Numbered from the stretch's first letter, positions 31,511-44,161 are shown. The stretch: 64,000 nucleotides of DNA from Vombatus ursinus (GCF_900497805.2 NW_020954610.1:33369534-33433533); one strand, 5' to 3'. Made by a program: numbers and translations. The notes: a model not told the origin generated them from the letters alone.

Positions 31511-32440
31511 GTGTGTATGAATGCATACATATATATCTATATGTATATTAGGCACTTAACATTAGTTAAATGAATTTCACTTCAGCGTTTTAAAGGACCT
31601 TTATTGTTAAAGACATCACCTGCAGAAGCTTGTATTGAAATACTTATTCACAGAATACTTAATACATGAGTCAGGTTAAAGTTAGGCATTCTTGGAAATC
31701 AAATATCAAAAAAAAAAAAAAGAATAGTGGAAGAAAGACAGGAAGACTTCTTGAAAATATATCCAGCAATTTGGTTTATTGTCTATGTTTATTAGGCAGT
31801 CCTGACAAATACAGAGAGATGTCCAGATTATTCTTCAGCCTCATGTTTCTATGAGAAATCTCCCATAGGCACCAATCTCTCCATTATTTTCTGAGTCCAT
31901 CTGGGTACAACCTACCTTTCCAGACTCATACTACTTCTCTTCTTGTAGTCTTTCATTTTAAATGGATCCTTGAATTATTTTAATTGCCTGCAGACAATTT
32001 TTAAAAATTTTATTTTTTTATTATAAACTTTACAAATCAGCAAACATGAACATTTTAGTATGCAAAGAAAAACCAAGAAGACTGTATATAACTGAGTGTT
32101 ATGTCTCATAACATATGATATCTTTATGACATGAGTCTCAGTGTTATGAGTCTGAGGGACAATTTAGAGTCTTTTCAGAGGAGGTAGGACTCACCAGAGA
32201 TGCCAGAGGACTATATGGATTGTTTATTTTTACTGTGACTCCTTAATTTTTCCTCCTTTTTATGTGTGATGAAATAAAGATTGTCCTTTATTGGGAAAAA
32301 AGTTTACATAAAACTGAATTTATTTTTAAAGTGTACATTAAATTTAACACAATAACAATAAGACTTCCCTGTTTGTCTTTGCTCTCTTTTGAACCTCTCT
32401 GTGTTCTCTCCTGTGTATTTTTTTTAACGTTTCATTCTCT
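31511..32440. other. Mostly unassigned; possible L1 3'UTR trace
   Basis: About 930 bp. 32000-32100 ('ttattataaactttacaaat', 'gcaaacatgaacatttt') could be a reverse-strand L1 3' end, but the match is weak. There is no gene signal. Confidence 0.3.
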
Positions 32441-32700
32441 TTTCTTCTTTTTTTGGTTGCATCCTACTTTTCAGATAAGCTGGATTACTAACTCTTCCCT
32501 AAACACAACATTAAATATCCTGCCTCATCACATTTGCCCAGGTCATGTACCTGGAATGCACTCCTTCCACACTGCTGCCTCTCAGAATTCTTATCTGCAT
32601 TCAAAGTTCTGTTAAAATCCCACCTTCTCCATGAAGCCTTTCCTGACCCTTATTTAGTAATGGCACTACCCAATTCAAATTATTTTTTATATTGCAGTAT
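32441..32700 (+). mobile_element. L2 LINE fragment
   Basis: 'gtacctggaatgcactcctt', 'gttaaaatcccaccttctcc' and 'atgaagcctttcctgaccct' are the sense L2 ORF2 C-terminal region. Confidence 0.75.
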
Positions 32701-32704
32701 TGTG

Positions 32705-33480
32705 AAATGGAGAAGTAGAAAGGACCTCAAAGTTCATCTCATCCAATTCATTTGGAGGTGGGGGGGCATTGGATCTCTGATTTCATTGATAAAAGGAATT
32801 CCTGAGGAGGAAACTCCACCTACCAGTGGTGTTCAGGGCCTTCTCTGCCACTACAAAACTGTTCAACCCATCTCTGACCAATCATCCCTTATACAGTATC
32901 ACAAACAAGTGTTTGCCCAATCTTGAAGAACTCCAATGAGCAGGCACCCAATATCTTCTGAAGTAACCCAAATTATTTTTGAATAACTTTGCTAGGAAGT
33001 TTTTTCTTAAGTCAAGCCTAAATGCCTCTCTGAAATTTGCAACTATTGCTCCGAGTTCAACCCTCTGGGTCAAGCAAAACAAGTCTAATCTCTCTTTCAC
33101 AGGACAGTTTATCAAATATTTGATAACAGCTAAATCTTTCGTTTATGAGGCTAACCACGTCGAATTCTTTTAACTGATTTTTGTACCTCATATTTTCTAG
33201 TCCTTCTGCTCTCCTAGTTGCACTTTTCTTGATATGATCCAGTTTTTCTAAATCTTTCCTAACAAATGGTACCTAGAACCAAATGAACACAGTATTCCAC
33301 ATGTGATCTAACTAGGCCAGAAAATAATGGAGCTTATTATCTTCCTTTATCTGGGCCTCTCCTATCAGGCCCAAGACATCATTAGCTTTTTCAGTTGTCA
33401 TGTCACACTATTGACTCATACAAAACTTTTTGACTCCTAAGACTACCAGATCTGTTGTCTTGCCACTCCGCCCTATCCCA
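32705..33480 (-). mobile_element. L3/CR1 LINE relic
   Basis: The reverse-strand order is typical of L3/CR1: 'gaaaggacctcaaagttcat', 'gaactccaatgagcaggc', 'ttgctaggaagttttttctt', 'ttgatatgatccagtttttc', 'acagtattccacatgtgatc', 'taactaggccaga' and 'cattagctttttcagttg'. It is ancient and non-coding. Confidence 0.7.
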
Positions 33481-34013
33481 TATTTATGAATTTACTCATT
33501 ACTGGAAACACACATATACATTTGTGTGTGTATGTTAGTGCATATACACATATATACATAGGTTTTTATGTATAAATTTCACAATAGAATATCCCATAGA
33601 TCTTTTACAAACTGTAAAACCTGGAGGAAATCATACAAATGATCTTTTTTTTTAAATAGTATTTTTTTTCCTCCCAATTACATATCAAGACTATTTTTAG
33701 CATTCATTTTTACAAGATTTTGAGTTCTAAACTTTTCTCCCTCCCTCCCTCCCCTCCCCTCTTCCTAAAATGGTAGGCAATTTGATATAGATTATACACA
33801 TGCTATCATGTAAAACATTTCCATATTAGTCACAATTGTGAAAGAAACAGATCAAAAGGAAAAAAAAACTCAAAAAAGAATAAAGTGAAAAAATTATGCT
33901 TTGAACTACATTCAGAATCCCTCATTTCTTTATCTGGATGTGGAAAGCATTTTTCTTTGTGAGTCCTTTGTACTTGTCTTGGACCATTGTGTTGCTAAGA
34001 AGAGCTGAGTTAA

Positions 34014-35230
34014 TTATAGTTGATAATCGCACAATGTTGCTGATACTGTGTACAGTGTTTTCCTGGTTCTTCTCATTTCATTTTGTATCAGTTTATGTAA
34101 GTCTTTCCGGGTTTTTCTGAAATGTGCCTGTTCATCATTTCTTATTGCACAAAAATGTTCCATCATATTCATGTACCACAGCTTGTTCAGCCATTCCCCA
34201 AATAATGGACTCAATTTCCAATATTTTGTCACCATGAAAAGGGCTGCTATAAATATTTTTGCACGTGCAGGTCCTTACCTTCTTTTCTATGATCTCTTTG
34301 GGAAACAGATCTAGAAATGGTATTGTTGGATCAAAGGGTATGCAGAGTTTCATTGCCCTTTGGGCATAGTTCTAAATTGTTCTCCAGAACGGTTGTATCA
34401 GTTCTCAACTTCACCAAGAGTGCATTAGTGTTCCAATTTTCCCACATCCTCTCCAACATTTATCATTTTCCTTTTCCATCACATTAGCCAATCTGATAGG
34501 TGGAAGATGGTGACTCAGAATTGTTTTAATTTGCATTTCTCTAATCAAAAGTGATTTAAATCACTTCATATGCCTAAAGATAGCTTTAATTTCTTCATCT
34601 GAAAACTGCCTGTTCACATCCTTTGACCATTTATCAATTAAGGAATGGCTTGTATTCTTATAAATTCAGGTTGTTTTTTTTTTAAGACATAAGGACTTTA
34701 TCAGAGACACTTGCTGTAAAGATTGTTTCCCAGCTTTCCTTCTAATCTTGGTTGCATGTTTGTGAAAAAGCTTTTTAATTTAATATAATCAAAATTATCT
34801 ATTTTATATTTCATAATGCTCTCTATCACTTATTTGGTCATGAAACTGTAACTCATTTAACTTCTTTAAGAATTTGGATGTTATACCACTTGTTGCATAT
34901 AGATTTAAAACTAATATTACTTCATTGTCTATGGTACCTTTTAGCAAGATATAGTTTCATTCCTTCTCTCTTTTAATTTGGTCTATTTTTGCTTTTGCTT
35001 TGTCTGAGATCAGGATTGCTACTCCTAATTTTTTTCTTTTTCTTTTTTCTTTACTTCAGCTGAGGCATAATAAATTCTGTTCCAGCCCCTTACCTTTACT
35101 CTATGTAAGTCTTTCTGCTTCAAGTGTGTTTCTTGTAAACAACATATTGTAGGATTTTGATTTTTGATCCACTCTGCTTTTCATTTCTTTTTTCTACGGG
35201 AGATTTCATCCCATTCACATTCATAGTTAT
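34014..35230 (-). pseudogene. L1 ORF2 remnants: endonuclease piece fused to C-terminus
   Basis: The endonuclease piece (35230-34870) ends near 'cttaaagaagttaaatgagt'. It is followed directly by C-terminal sequence with KCWRGCGKIGTLMHSWW, which recalls the conserved cysteine-rich CWRGCG segment of L1 ORF2. Then come IPFDPTIPFLDLFPKE and, at 34235-34014, GEWLNKLWYMNMMEHF. Stops are present. No YADD-type RT core is seen. Confidence 0.75.
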
Positions 35231-35849
35231 GATTATTAGCTGCGTATTTCGCTCCATCCAATTTTTCTCCTGTTTATCCTCTCTCTCCTTTTATCCTTTC
35301 CCTCATCACTAATGTTTCACTTCTGTCTACTGTCTCCCCTATCTGTCCTCATTTCTGTCAGTCCCACCCCCCTTTACTTAATCTTCTCCCATCCTACTTT
35401 CCTGTCAGGTAAGATAGATTTCTATATTCAACTGATTTGTATATTATTCCCTCTTTGAGCCAATACTGATGAGAGTAAGGTTCAAGCAATGTGCATAGCC
35501 CACCCTCCCATCTTTCCCTCCATTATAATAGGCTTTTTATACTTCTTCATGTGAAGTAATTTACCCAATTCCATCTCTCACTTCCTTCTGTACCCAGTGT
35601 ATTCCTCTTTTTCATCCTTTTTTTTAAAATATCATCTCCTCAAATTCACCTTATACCTGTACACTCTATTTATGTATGTTCCTTCTACCTATACTATTAG
35701 TAGTACAATTTATAAGAATTACAACTATCACCTTCCCATGTAGGAATGTAAACAGTTCAGTTCCATTGAATCCCTTATATTTTCTTTTCCTTTTTTAGAC
35801 TTCTCTTGGGTCTTGATATTGGAAATCAAATTTTTTGTTCAATTCTGGT

Positions 35850-36792
35850 CTTCTCCTCATGAAATTTTGAAATGCTTCTACGTAATTGAATGATCATTTT
35901 TTCCCCTTGTAGTATTATGCTTAATTTCACTGGGTAGGTGATTCTTGGTTGTAGTCCTAGCTCCTTTGCCTTTCACAATTTCACACTCTATGACCTCCGA
36001 TCCTTTAATATTGCAGCTGCTAACTCCTGTGTAATCATGATTGTGGTTCCTTGATATTTTAATTGTTTCTTTCTGGCCACCTGCAGTATTTTTTTCCTTG
36101 GCCTGATAGTTCTGAAATTCGTTCCTTAGAGTTTTTATTTTGGAATCTCTTTCCTGAGGTAATCGGGGGATTCTTTCAATGCCTATTTTGCTCTCTGGTT
36201 CCAGGATAGCAGGACAGTTTTCCTTGATAATTTCTTGAAAGATGTTGTCCAGGTCTTCTGTTTGATTACAGCTTTCAGGTAATCCAATGATTCTGACATT
36301 GTCTCTCCTGGATCTGTTTTCCAGATCAGTTTTTTTTTCAATAAGGCATTTCACATTTTCTTCTATTTTTTCATTCTTTTGAATTTGTTTGATTAATTCT
36401 TGATGTCTCACAAAGTCATTAGCTTCCACTTGCCCAGTTCTAACTTTTAAGGGCTTGTTTCCCTCAGCTAGCTTTTGTACTTCCTTTTCCATTTGGCCAG
36501 TTTTACTTTTCAAGGAGTTGTTTTCTTTTTCCAAGCTGTTGACTCTTTTTTCATAATTCTCTTGCATGACTCTCTTTCCCCCATTTTTTCTTCTCCCTCT
36601 CTCAGATGATTTTTAAGCTCCTTTTTGAGCTCTTCAATGAGTTCTTTCTGGGGCTTGAGACCACTTCCTATTTTTGTTCGAGGTTTTGCCCATAGGTGTT
36701 TTGACATTGTTGTCTTCTTCTAAGTTTGTATCTTGATCTTCCCTGTCTTCATAATAAATTTTTTATGGTCAGACTCTTTTTTTTTTACTCAT
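35850..36792 (-). pseudogene. L1 ORF1 (coiled-coil/RRM/CTD RNA-binding protein), broken
   Basis: ORF1p binds L1 RNA as a trimer. The start at 36792 reads MSKKK. The N-terminal part is out of frame with the main open piece (36567-35878, 229 codons). That piece holds heptad-like coiled coil (LEKENNSLKSKTGQMEKEVQ), the RRM start DLENRSRRDNVRIIGL, and the C-terminal domain with ERDSKIKTLRNEF and YQAKEKN. At least one frameshift and an early stop separate the parts. It is the best preserved ORF1 C-terminal region in the window. Confidence 0.8.
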
Positions 36793-37376
36793 CTTTTTAG
36801 GCCTTTGTCCTTTCTTTTATATTTGAGCTCTGCTCCTAGGGTGGAATGTGCCACTGTCTCAGGCTTCCTGTGCCTCTCAGGGGCTACCCTATAATCTCCT
36901 TCTGATCAGTTGTTCAATCCCCTTACCACCTGTGGACTGAGATCTCCAGAAGCAGCTGCTGCCACCACCACCACACTAAGGATGTGTTAGGGCTTAGGTG
37001 GCCTGTGCTCTCTCTCACCCAGATCTGACAGACCTTTCTAACTGACCTTCTAAGTTGTCTTTGGTGTTTGTGGGTTGAGAAGTCTGGAAACTGCCACAAC
37101 TGCCCATGATTCAGTCCCATGAGGCCTGCTCCAGGTTCACTGGGGCTCAGTCTGTGTTTGTGGGGTCCACTAGACTGTGCTCCTCTCCCAGCCCGGCACA
37201 ACAGGCCTTTTCCATTGACCATCCAGGTTTTCTTGGATTGGAAATTTGTTTTTCTCTTTTTGTGGGTTCTGCTGCTCTAGAATTTGTTTAGAGTTATTTT
37301 TTAACAGGTATATGAAGGGATTTGGGGGAGAACTCAAGCAAGTCCCTGCTTTTACTCTGCCATCTTGGCTCTGCCT

Positions 37377-37489
37377 CCCAAACCACGTTAGTTTGGAAAG
37401 GAGATCAGAAGTTTTCTAGTTCAAATAGCAAATACTTGTGATCTACAATCTGTACAATAATATACACCAAATCTTCTCATGAATTGTTA
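37377..37489. other. Unassigned flank of L1
   Basis: Short spacer between the L1 5' end and an L2-like repeat; nothing recognised. Confidence 0.3.
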
Positions 37490-37860
37490 TGTAGATAAAA
37501 CATTTATTAATCATTTGTTATGTGCCTGGCATTGTGCTAAATGTTGGAAATACAAATACAAGCAAAAAGAAAGTTCCTGTCATCATGATGATGCATCCTA
37601 TGGGAGATGACAACATAAACAGGAGCTGAAAAGTAAGTAATAAGAAAGGGAACATGGTGTAACAGTCTATAGAGTCAGGAGCAGAACCAAGAGAGAAGCG
37701 AACATGACTGGATGGACTCTTCCTCAAATGGAGGTTACAAGTAAGAAGACATTAATTGGAAGAGAGGGCCAAAAAGGTGGAGGTATCTACAGGGTGAGAA
37801 GGCTGTTGTATAAGGTAGAAAAGTTCAGAGAGTTGGGACTATATCTATCTCTTTAGCTTT
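37490..37860 (-). mobile_element. L2-like 3' end with extended repeat
   Basis: 'acatttattaatcatttgtt', 'atgtgcctggcattgtgcta' and 'acaagcaaaaagaaag' form the L2-like reverse end. The extension 'catgatgatgcatcctat', 'gacaacataaacaggagctg' resembles the extensions at 22150 and 27190. Confidence 0.55.
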
Positions 37861-37989
37861 AACTTTATTTTTCCAATCATCATGTAACAAATATAAAATA
37901 CATGAGAGAAACATGTAAATAAACTAAATATAAAACAGTAAGGAAATAGTTAAATTGGGATATATTATTATGTAAGAGTGACAAGTTGT

Positions 37990-38165
37990 AATTTTTGATT
38001 CTTCCTTCTTGAGTTCTCCCAAACATCTGACAATGATAACCACCCTTTCTTCCCAGATATCTTCTCTTCTAGGTTTTCATGGTGCCTCTCTTTTTTAGTT
38101 TTTTTTTCCAATCTGCTTGAGCATCCTTTTTATCTCCTTTGCTGTATGATCTTGTTGTACCCCTA
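37990..38165 (+). mobile_element. L2 LINE fragment
   Basis: 'cttcttgagttctcccaaac', 'cttctaggttttcatggtgc' and 'cctttgctgtatgatcttg' follow L2 ORF2 order (the 'LLGFHDTALSWF' region). Divergent. Confidence 0.45.
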
Positions 38166-38183
38166 ACTCTCTTTTACTTCTGC

Positions 38184-38361
38184 AATGGTTTGCCATTTCC
38201 TTCTCCAGCTCATTTTACAGATGAGGAACTGAAACAAAAGGGGTAACTGACTTGACCGGAGTCACACAGCTAGTATGTATCTGAGACCAATTTTGAACTC
38301 AGGAAGATGAGTCTTCCTGACTCTAGGACTGACATTTTATCTACTATGGCACCTAGTTGCC
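38184..38361 (-). mobile_element. CORE-SINE with truncated RTE-type tail
   Basis: 'ggtttgccatttccttctcc', 'ttttacagatgaggaactga', 'gagtcacacagctagtatgt' and 'tgagtcttcctgactctagg'. Most of the tail is missing on the left. Confidence 0.8.
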
Positions 38362-38764
38362 ATTTTTTTTCCTGCTTGACTTCATTTAATATACCATTTT
38401 CAATTCATCTTGTTCATCTACTTCTTTTTTTATTTGTTTTTGTTCCTTTAATTTTGAAAAGAAAAAATCATGCACATCATAACTTGGCAATGGGACTAAA
38501 TACTATAAAAATAAAAAACTCATAATTATTTGTTTGATAGCTTCTGTGGTCCAAAGGTATCCACAACATGAGGAAGGACCCATTTCATCAAATAGACCCC
38601 TGTGGTGAATGTATATGAAGACATGGCATGAATGACAGTCACACAGGATAGTCAAGAATGGATGGGTTATGAGCTATATTTTTGGAGCAAATACCCCCAT
38701 CAGTGGAATCACAGATCCATTGTAGCATTTGACCTTATTTTCCCACAAACTTTAATTTTTTGCA
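38362..38764. other. Unassigned sequence
   Basis: About 400 bp. 'aatcacagatccattgtag' near 38709 resembles 'gatcacagatccattgaag' near 22737, hinting at a shared old repeat. Confidence 0.3.
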
Positions 38765-38945
38765 AACTGTTCTCCTCACAACAATCCAAGACATAATACT
38801 AAGTATTATTATTGCCATTTCAGACAAGAGGAATCTGAGGCTCCAAGAATTTAAAGGTTTGTCTGTGGCCAAAGAATTAGTAAGTGATAAAAATGGGATT
38901 TAAACCCATATATTTTGACTCCAGGTCAAGTGTTTCTCCTGATTA
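38765..38945 (-). mobile_element. MIR/CORE-SINE
   Basis: 'gcaaactgttctcctcacaa', 'tctgaggctccaagaattta', 'gatttaaacccatatatttt' and 'gactccaggtcaagtg' in reverse-strand order. Confidence 0.65.
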
Positions 38946-39159
38946 CCCAAATTAATCATCTTTAATGTCTGAATTGAGTAAATGCCTAATTGACTCCATT
39001 TTCCTTTGATTGCAGACCTGCCATCACCTTCATTTATATCAAAGGCCACCAACATAGCATTGGATCACAAAGTCTTTGGTGACAGAATGAGCCCTGAATC
39101 AGAATAACCATTGCTTCCTATCAAAGTCATTAGTCACCATTGGACAACTCAAGTCAAGC

Positions 39160-39540
39160 TAACAAGCATCTATTGAACTTCTACTAGGTGCTATGCACTG
39201 GGCTAAGTGCCAATAATACAAAAAAAAAGATGCAAAAAAATCATCCCTGCTTTCAAGGATCTTGCAGTCTAATGGGGAGAAAATGTAATTAATTCTGTAC
39301 AAACAAGATGTGTACAGGATGCCTAAGGAGGACAGGAAAAGACTTCTTGTAGAAGGTGGGATTTTAGCTGAGATTTAAAGAAAGCTAGGGAAACCAGAAG
39401 GCAGAGATGACAAGGGAGAGAGTTCCAGGTACAAGGAATTGCTAGCAAAAAGGAATAGAGTTGGGAGATAGAGTGTCTTGTGTGAGGAACAGCAAGGAGG
39501 CCAGCATCATTGGATCACAGAGTATGTGGCATAGCCATAG
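39160..39540 (-). mobile_element. Ancient interspersed repeat with L2-like edge
   Basis: L2-like start ('agcatctattgaacttctac', 'gggctaagtgccaataat', 'gatcttgcagtctaatgggg') continues into 'agaaggtgggattttagctg', 'gagagagttccaggtacaag' and 'aacagcaaggaggccagcat'. The same pattern continues in the repeat at 53455-53870. The family is not named. Confidence 0.55.
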
Positions 39541-40496
39541 AATGAAATCCTGTTATTGGGAAATATTTTCCTTGTGATAAAGTAAAGCTTTATAAAAGCT
39601 GTCTCTTTAGGTTGGAATTACCATTATCTCCTACATCATTTTAAAAACAAAAGGAAAGTCAATGAGCATTTTTGTCTCCTTTTCATTTCAAAGTGTTTTG
39701 AAGTTAGATAAAATATTATCTGTCCTTTCATCTTTAATTTTCTAACATGCCACTTGAATGACCAATTTTCAAACATCAAAATATATGTATAGTATGGTAT
39801 AATTTCAGCCCAAATTTTATAATAAGGTACTGTAAACACCCTATAAAAGAAAAAGGAAAAAATCAGACTTCTCTGGTATGAAGAGAGGGACAAAAAATTT
39901 TACATGGATTTTGGGAGCACCATGCCCTTAACTCCCGAAATGTGGAAAGAATAACTGTAGTAAAAACAAAAGTCAGTGCCTTGTGGCAAGAAATCCATTT
40001 CTTTGGTAAACAGTCACAAGAGAGCAAAATGGTCTCTCACTTTTTTTCATGGTTTTGAAGTAACTATACCATATCAAAGGGGTGATTCAACCTACACATT
40101 TGCCAGTCATAAGCTTCTCAATGACCCTTGTTGGCTGGTGGTACTGTTCTTGGCCAGAGGGGCTCTCCATCGGCAAGTACAGGTTTGTGGAATCTGGCAT
40201 GCTCACTTACCAGGATGATGAGGCTTTACAAGGTAGGGTTGCTATGCAGGTTGGAACCTGAAGGTGTCCACCAATTTGCCCGACCTGTGGTTCATGGGTG
40301 TGATTCACTGTCAAGAAACTGGGCTTTCAACCATCCTTTTGATTTGGCAAAGGTAGATGAACTCTTCCTGCCTCCTCCCCCATTTAATGAAACAATAACT
40401 GAAAAAGCTTTTAGTGCCAAATTTTCACTTAGTTTTTAGGGAATTGAAGAAACATCAAGGACCTTCAGAGGTTACATGGTTCATTTTGACAAACTT
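39541..40496. other. Repeat-poor stretch, no gene recognised
   Basis: About 950 bp without a recognised repeat. Overlapping 80- and 103-codon open frames at 39976-40439 show no domain. Confidence 0.35.
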
Positions 40497-40555
40497 TCAG
40501 TACTGTGCTGAGCCCGCAATAATTGCTTAATAAATACTTGTAATTGATTGATCTC
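40497..40555 (+). mobile_element. L2 3' tip
   Basis: 'tactgtgctgagcccgcaat' followed by 'gcttaataaatacttgtaat' and 'tgattgat'. Confidence 0.6.
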
Positions 40556-42431
40556 CGTGTCTCTTGGGAAATTGGCAATCACTGGAGAAAAGGGATATCT
40601 AACTTAGACCAAGAAATTCCTAGGGAAGGAGAATGCATAACCTACCACAATGGGCTATTCTAATGTTGCCAGGTTTGCAATCAAAAAGTTCTTCAAGTGA
40701 AACTTGGCTCTCTTCTTTGTGTGAGTCTTTCTTTGGTTACTTTTCAGAATTATTATGGCATTTTGCTGCTTGGTTTAGTAGAATGGGTTGTCTATTCTAT
40801 TAGTGGTGAAGGAACCAAGTGGCATATATGCACAAGTAATATGAATTAGAGATGAAGGAAGTGTTCTTGTTGGAAGTTTTCTATTAGCTTCATGGGTTTT
40901 GAAGGGCATTCAAGCTCACCAGCTGCACATATGTTTCAAGGATAGGATGAGAAGGTTACTAATTCTTCTTGGAATACACTTATCATGTAGAACAAGTATT
41001 TTCAGAGAAAAGTTGCTCTCAGGAACTGTGTTTTGTTTGTCAGGCAAGCTTGTGTATTCTGCCTGGTGAAATAAGAATGTTCTTGGGTATCCTGGAGATG
41101 AGATGGTGTTAATTGGTTTATAAACCACCCAGATTGCTTCATAGCTGCTCACAAATTTCCAACTTGTTCTACCTGTTGAGCCTTATCAGTCCTGTGAAAA
41201 TTAAAACTCTCTTTTCCCTCCACTGCTTATCTCATCCCCCCAAAAGAAAAGTTGATTTAAATATTGGGTCTCTCAAAGCAAATGTGGAAGAAGGTACCAT
41301 GAATTATCCTTCAGATGCTCTGAAATCTTCTAATAAAAGTGAATCTTTAGAAAAGAATTTTTAATTCTATTTATCTATTCCACTAAGAAGAAAAGTTCTT
41401 AGAACCCAAGGAAAATTGGAGTATCACAATATAATGTGATATCTTGACTCCTTCACTCCATTTCCCCTAAGTTTTGTCAGTTAGGAAATAAAAATGAAAG
41501 ACGGCAGTAAATTGGTTCAAAGCCTCTCTTCACAGAGTAGAAATAGTTTTATCCTCCTGTGGTATGTATTGTAAGAATTCTCAAACAGTAATCTTAGTAG
41601 TTTGATTTTGTTTTTCTTTTTGCAATTATTATTTGAATAACTTTTTCCTCCCCAATTCTATTGATTCTTAAAGAGGGATTTGGATGTAAAAAAGTGAGAG
41701 AATGGTGTGAGGAAGTTTAAAAGTTAATAACTTACTGGGAGATAGAATAATTGGCCAAAACAACAGAGCTAATAAAGCTAGGTACATCTTAACATTGTTC
41801 TCTCCTTAAATTTACACATTAACTAAAAACGCTGTAGCCTAAAAAAAAAATTTCATATACATACATTATTAATACCAACTGTTCCTTATCTATGGGTAAT
41901 GAGTAACCTTTTCAAAAACTAAATTTCTCCAGGAATCTACAAAAGCCCAGCCATTTGAAGGGAATTTATGCCAGGTGTGCTGTCCCAATTTAAATACCCA
42001 CACTTAAAATTATGCTGTGTCAGCATGAGCGGTGTGAAGACAAAAATTGATCGATGCAAATAGCTTGTTCTGGTAGCTCAGGGCCATAGGCTGTTTCTCA
42101 AGTAGCAGGCTGTTTTTGTTTGGATTGCCTGAATAATTACCTCAGTACTCCACTTTGCTTAGCTGTACAGATCCAGCTAAGTCTTTGAGTTTTTGCGTAC
42201 ATCAGGTCTGAAATTTCTTAATTAGTATCTCACTTTTAGATATCCATCCATGAACTTCTCTCATGAGATGTCTGGACTTGTTTTTTGAGGTTTTTAAAAT
42301 GGACTGCTGGTTGCTCTTCTCTGACTATGGTTACACAGTGAATTTCCTTAGAAATGTGTATCCTCTTTGTTTATATTGTGATTTACTTAATTTTATGTTT
42401 ATAACATTAACCACTTTGGGAACAGTAGGAA
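40556..42431. other. Repeat-poor stretch, no gene recognised
   Basis: Nearly 1.9 kb in which I identify no interspersed repeat, the second longest such gap in the window. There is no coding domain. The stretch 42000-42260 has balanced composition and short homeobox-like AT motifs, but nothing specific can be claimed. Confidence 0.4.
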
Positions 42432-42690
42432 GGAGATAAACATTTATTAATGTTTATGTGCCAGGTTTTGTGCTTATACACTTTACAAATAATCTCCACT
42501 TTACAAATAATCACATTTGATCCTCACTACAGTCCTGGGAGGCAGATACTATTATTATTTCCATTTTACAGATGGGGATACCAAGGCAGACAGTTATGTG
42601 AGATGTCCAGGGTCACACAGCTAGTAAGTGTTTGAGGTCATATTTGAACTTAGATCTCGCTGACTTCAGGATCAAAATTCTATCTGCTTC
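42432..42690 (-). mobile_element. MIR-type CORE-SINE
   Basis: 'aaacatttattaatgtttat', 'cttatacactttacaaataa' (with 'actttacaaataat' duplicated), 'cattttacagatggggatac' and 'ggtcacacagctagtaagtg'. Confidence 0.85.
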
Positions 42691-43117
42691 TGAACAATAC
42701 AAACAAATGCTAGTTTAAATATATAGGCAAACCATGAGTCAGAGACTCTCATGACCGAAAGGCTTGAATATATTTTGAATGTTTTTCACTTATTCTCTTG
42801 GTTCATCACTATCCCTACCCTCCACCCTCACAGAAACCAGGGAAAATGGAAGCATTGTATTCTCAATATAAGCTTGATTCCCCACTTGCTAGCACTCAGT
42901 TCATAATATTTCGTTGGAAAGTATTATTTTTAAATTAATTTATTTTAAACTTAAATACACAATAAGAAAAGAAAAAAGAAACATCATAAACTTAAACACA
43001 AAATAAGAAAAGAAAAAAAAGCAACACCATGTGCACAGCAGAACATAAGAGAGGATTCAAAATATACAACAATAAATTTCCATTTCAAGAAAGCCTATAA
43101 AGAAATACTACTCATTG

Positions 43118-43273
43118 GGGCAGCTAGGTGGTACAGTGGATAGATCACTGGCCCTGAAGTCAGGAGGACCTGAGTTCAAATCCGGCCTCAGACCAAACAC
43201 TTGACATGTAGTAGCTGTGTCACCTTGGGCAAGTCACTTGACCCTGATTGCATCACTAAAAAAAAAAAAAGAA
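43118..43273 (+). mobile_element. WSINE-like SINE with 19-bp target-site duplication
   Basis: 'gggcagctaggtggtacagt', 'gtcaggaggacctgagttca', 'gggcaagtcacttgaccc' and poly-A. 'aaagaaatactactcattg' is duplicated perfectly at 43099-43117 and 43274-43292. It is inserted in the 3'UTR of the L1-derived element. Confidence 0.95.
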
Positions 43274-43410
43274 AAAGAAATACTACTCATTGTATTTAGA
43301 GCAATACATTGTTTCTTTGTAAGTTTTCTTTTGTGTTTTGCTGTGCACTTTTTACTTTGTTCTTTTCCCCTTCCTTCTTCTCCCTCAAAAAGGCTAAAAT
43401 TAAATGCAGA

Positions 43411-43560
43411 TACACACACACTTACATACAAATATACATATATATACATATACACTAAAAGATATATGTACATACATATACACACCCATACACATACATA
43501 TACTTAAGTATCTATAATCGTACTCATACATAGATGTATACATTCATATGTATCTATGTA
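43411..43560. repeat. (ACAT/ATAC)n simple repeat
   Basis: Imperfect ACAC, ATAC and TATG units within the L1-derived element. Confidence 0.85.
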
Positions 43561-44118
43561 AGACCATACTATCCTTATCTGTCTTCTGTTTCTCTAAGGG
43601 TGGATAACCTCTTGCTTCATAAGTCCAAGTCTTTCCATATTTTTCTAAGTCCACCAACTTGTCATTTCCTATACCACAGCAATATTTCACCCTTATATTG
43701 TCTAGTTATTGTAAATAGTCTTAAACAATATTGATTAATATGGCTGACATACAGTGTAGTTTCCCTCTTTTCCTCTTTCAATTAAATCTATATTTAGCTT
43801 TGTCTGAGATCATGATTATCATCCCTGCATTTTTTCCCTAATAAATTCTACTCCTGGTCTTTATGTGTGTGTTTCTCCTATTTCCTATCCCTCCTGACTC
43901 CTCTACTTTACTTCTACCCACTACCTTGCCTCCTATTACTTAACCTACTCCCACCCCAGGATCCCTCCCTTATCCTCCTATTAATCCAAACACATTTCTA
44001 TACACCCCTTTATCCTATTCTTGCACCTTCCCCTCTAAAAATCCCTCCCTTATCCTCTCCCCCATCCCTATCCCCTTAGCATTTCATTTCTTTCTGAATT
44101 TAGACTTTAATACATACA

Positions 44119-44119
44119 T

Positions 44120-44160
<41 letters not shown>
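44119..44160. repeat. (TG)n microsatellite
   Basis: About twenty uninterrupted GT units in the element's spacer. Confidence 0.95.

Positions 44161-44161
<1 letters not shown>

Larger units (their letters stand above)
33637..37376 (-). mobile_element. L1 LINE lacking the reverse transcriptase, minus strand
   Basis: Read on the minus strand: 5'UTR (37376-36793) starting 'gagccaagatggcagagt', ORF1 (36792-35850), GA-rich spacer (about 35850-35230), a short endonuclease piece (about 35230-34870), then a jump to the ORF2 C-terminus (about 34850-34014), and the 3'UTR to 33637. The reverse-transcriptase domain is missing. It is the same lineage as 2317-7864, by 5' end and spacer. I see no clear target-site duplication. 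Confidence 0.75.

Noticed and set aside
32534-32926. 130-codon open frame
   Set aside because: It spans the junction of an L2 fragment and an L3/CR1 relic and has no continuous family likeness.
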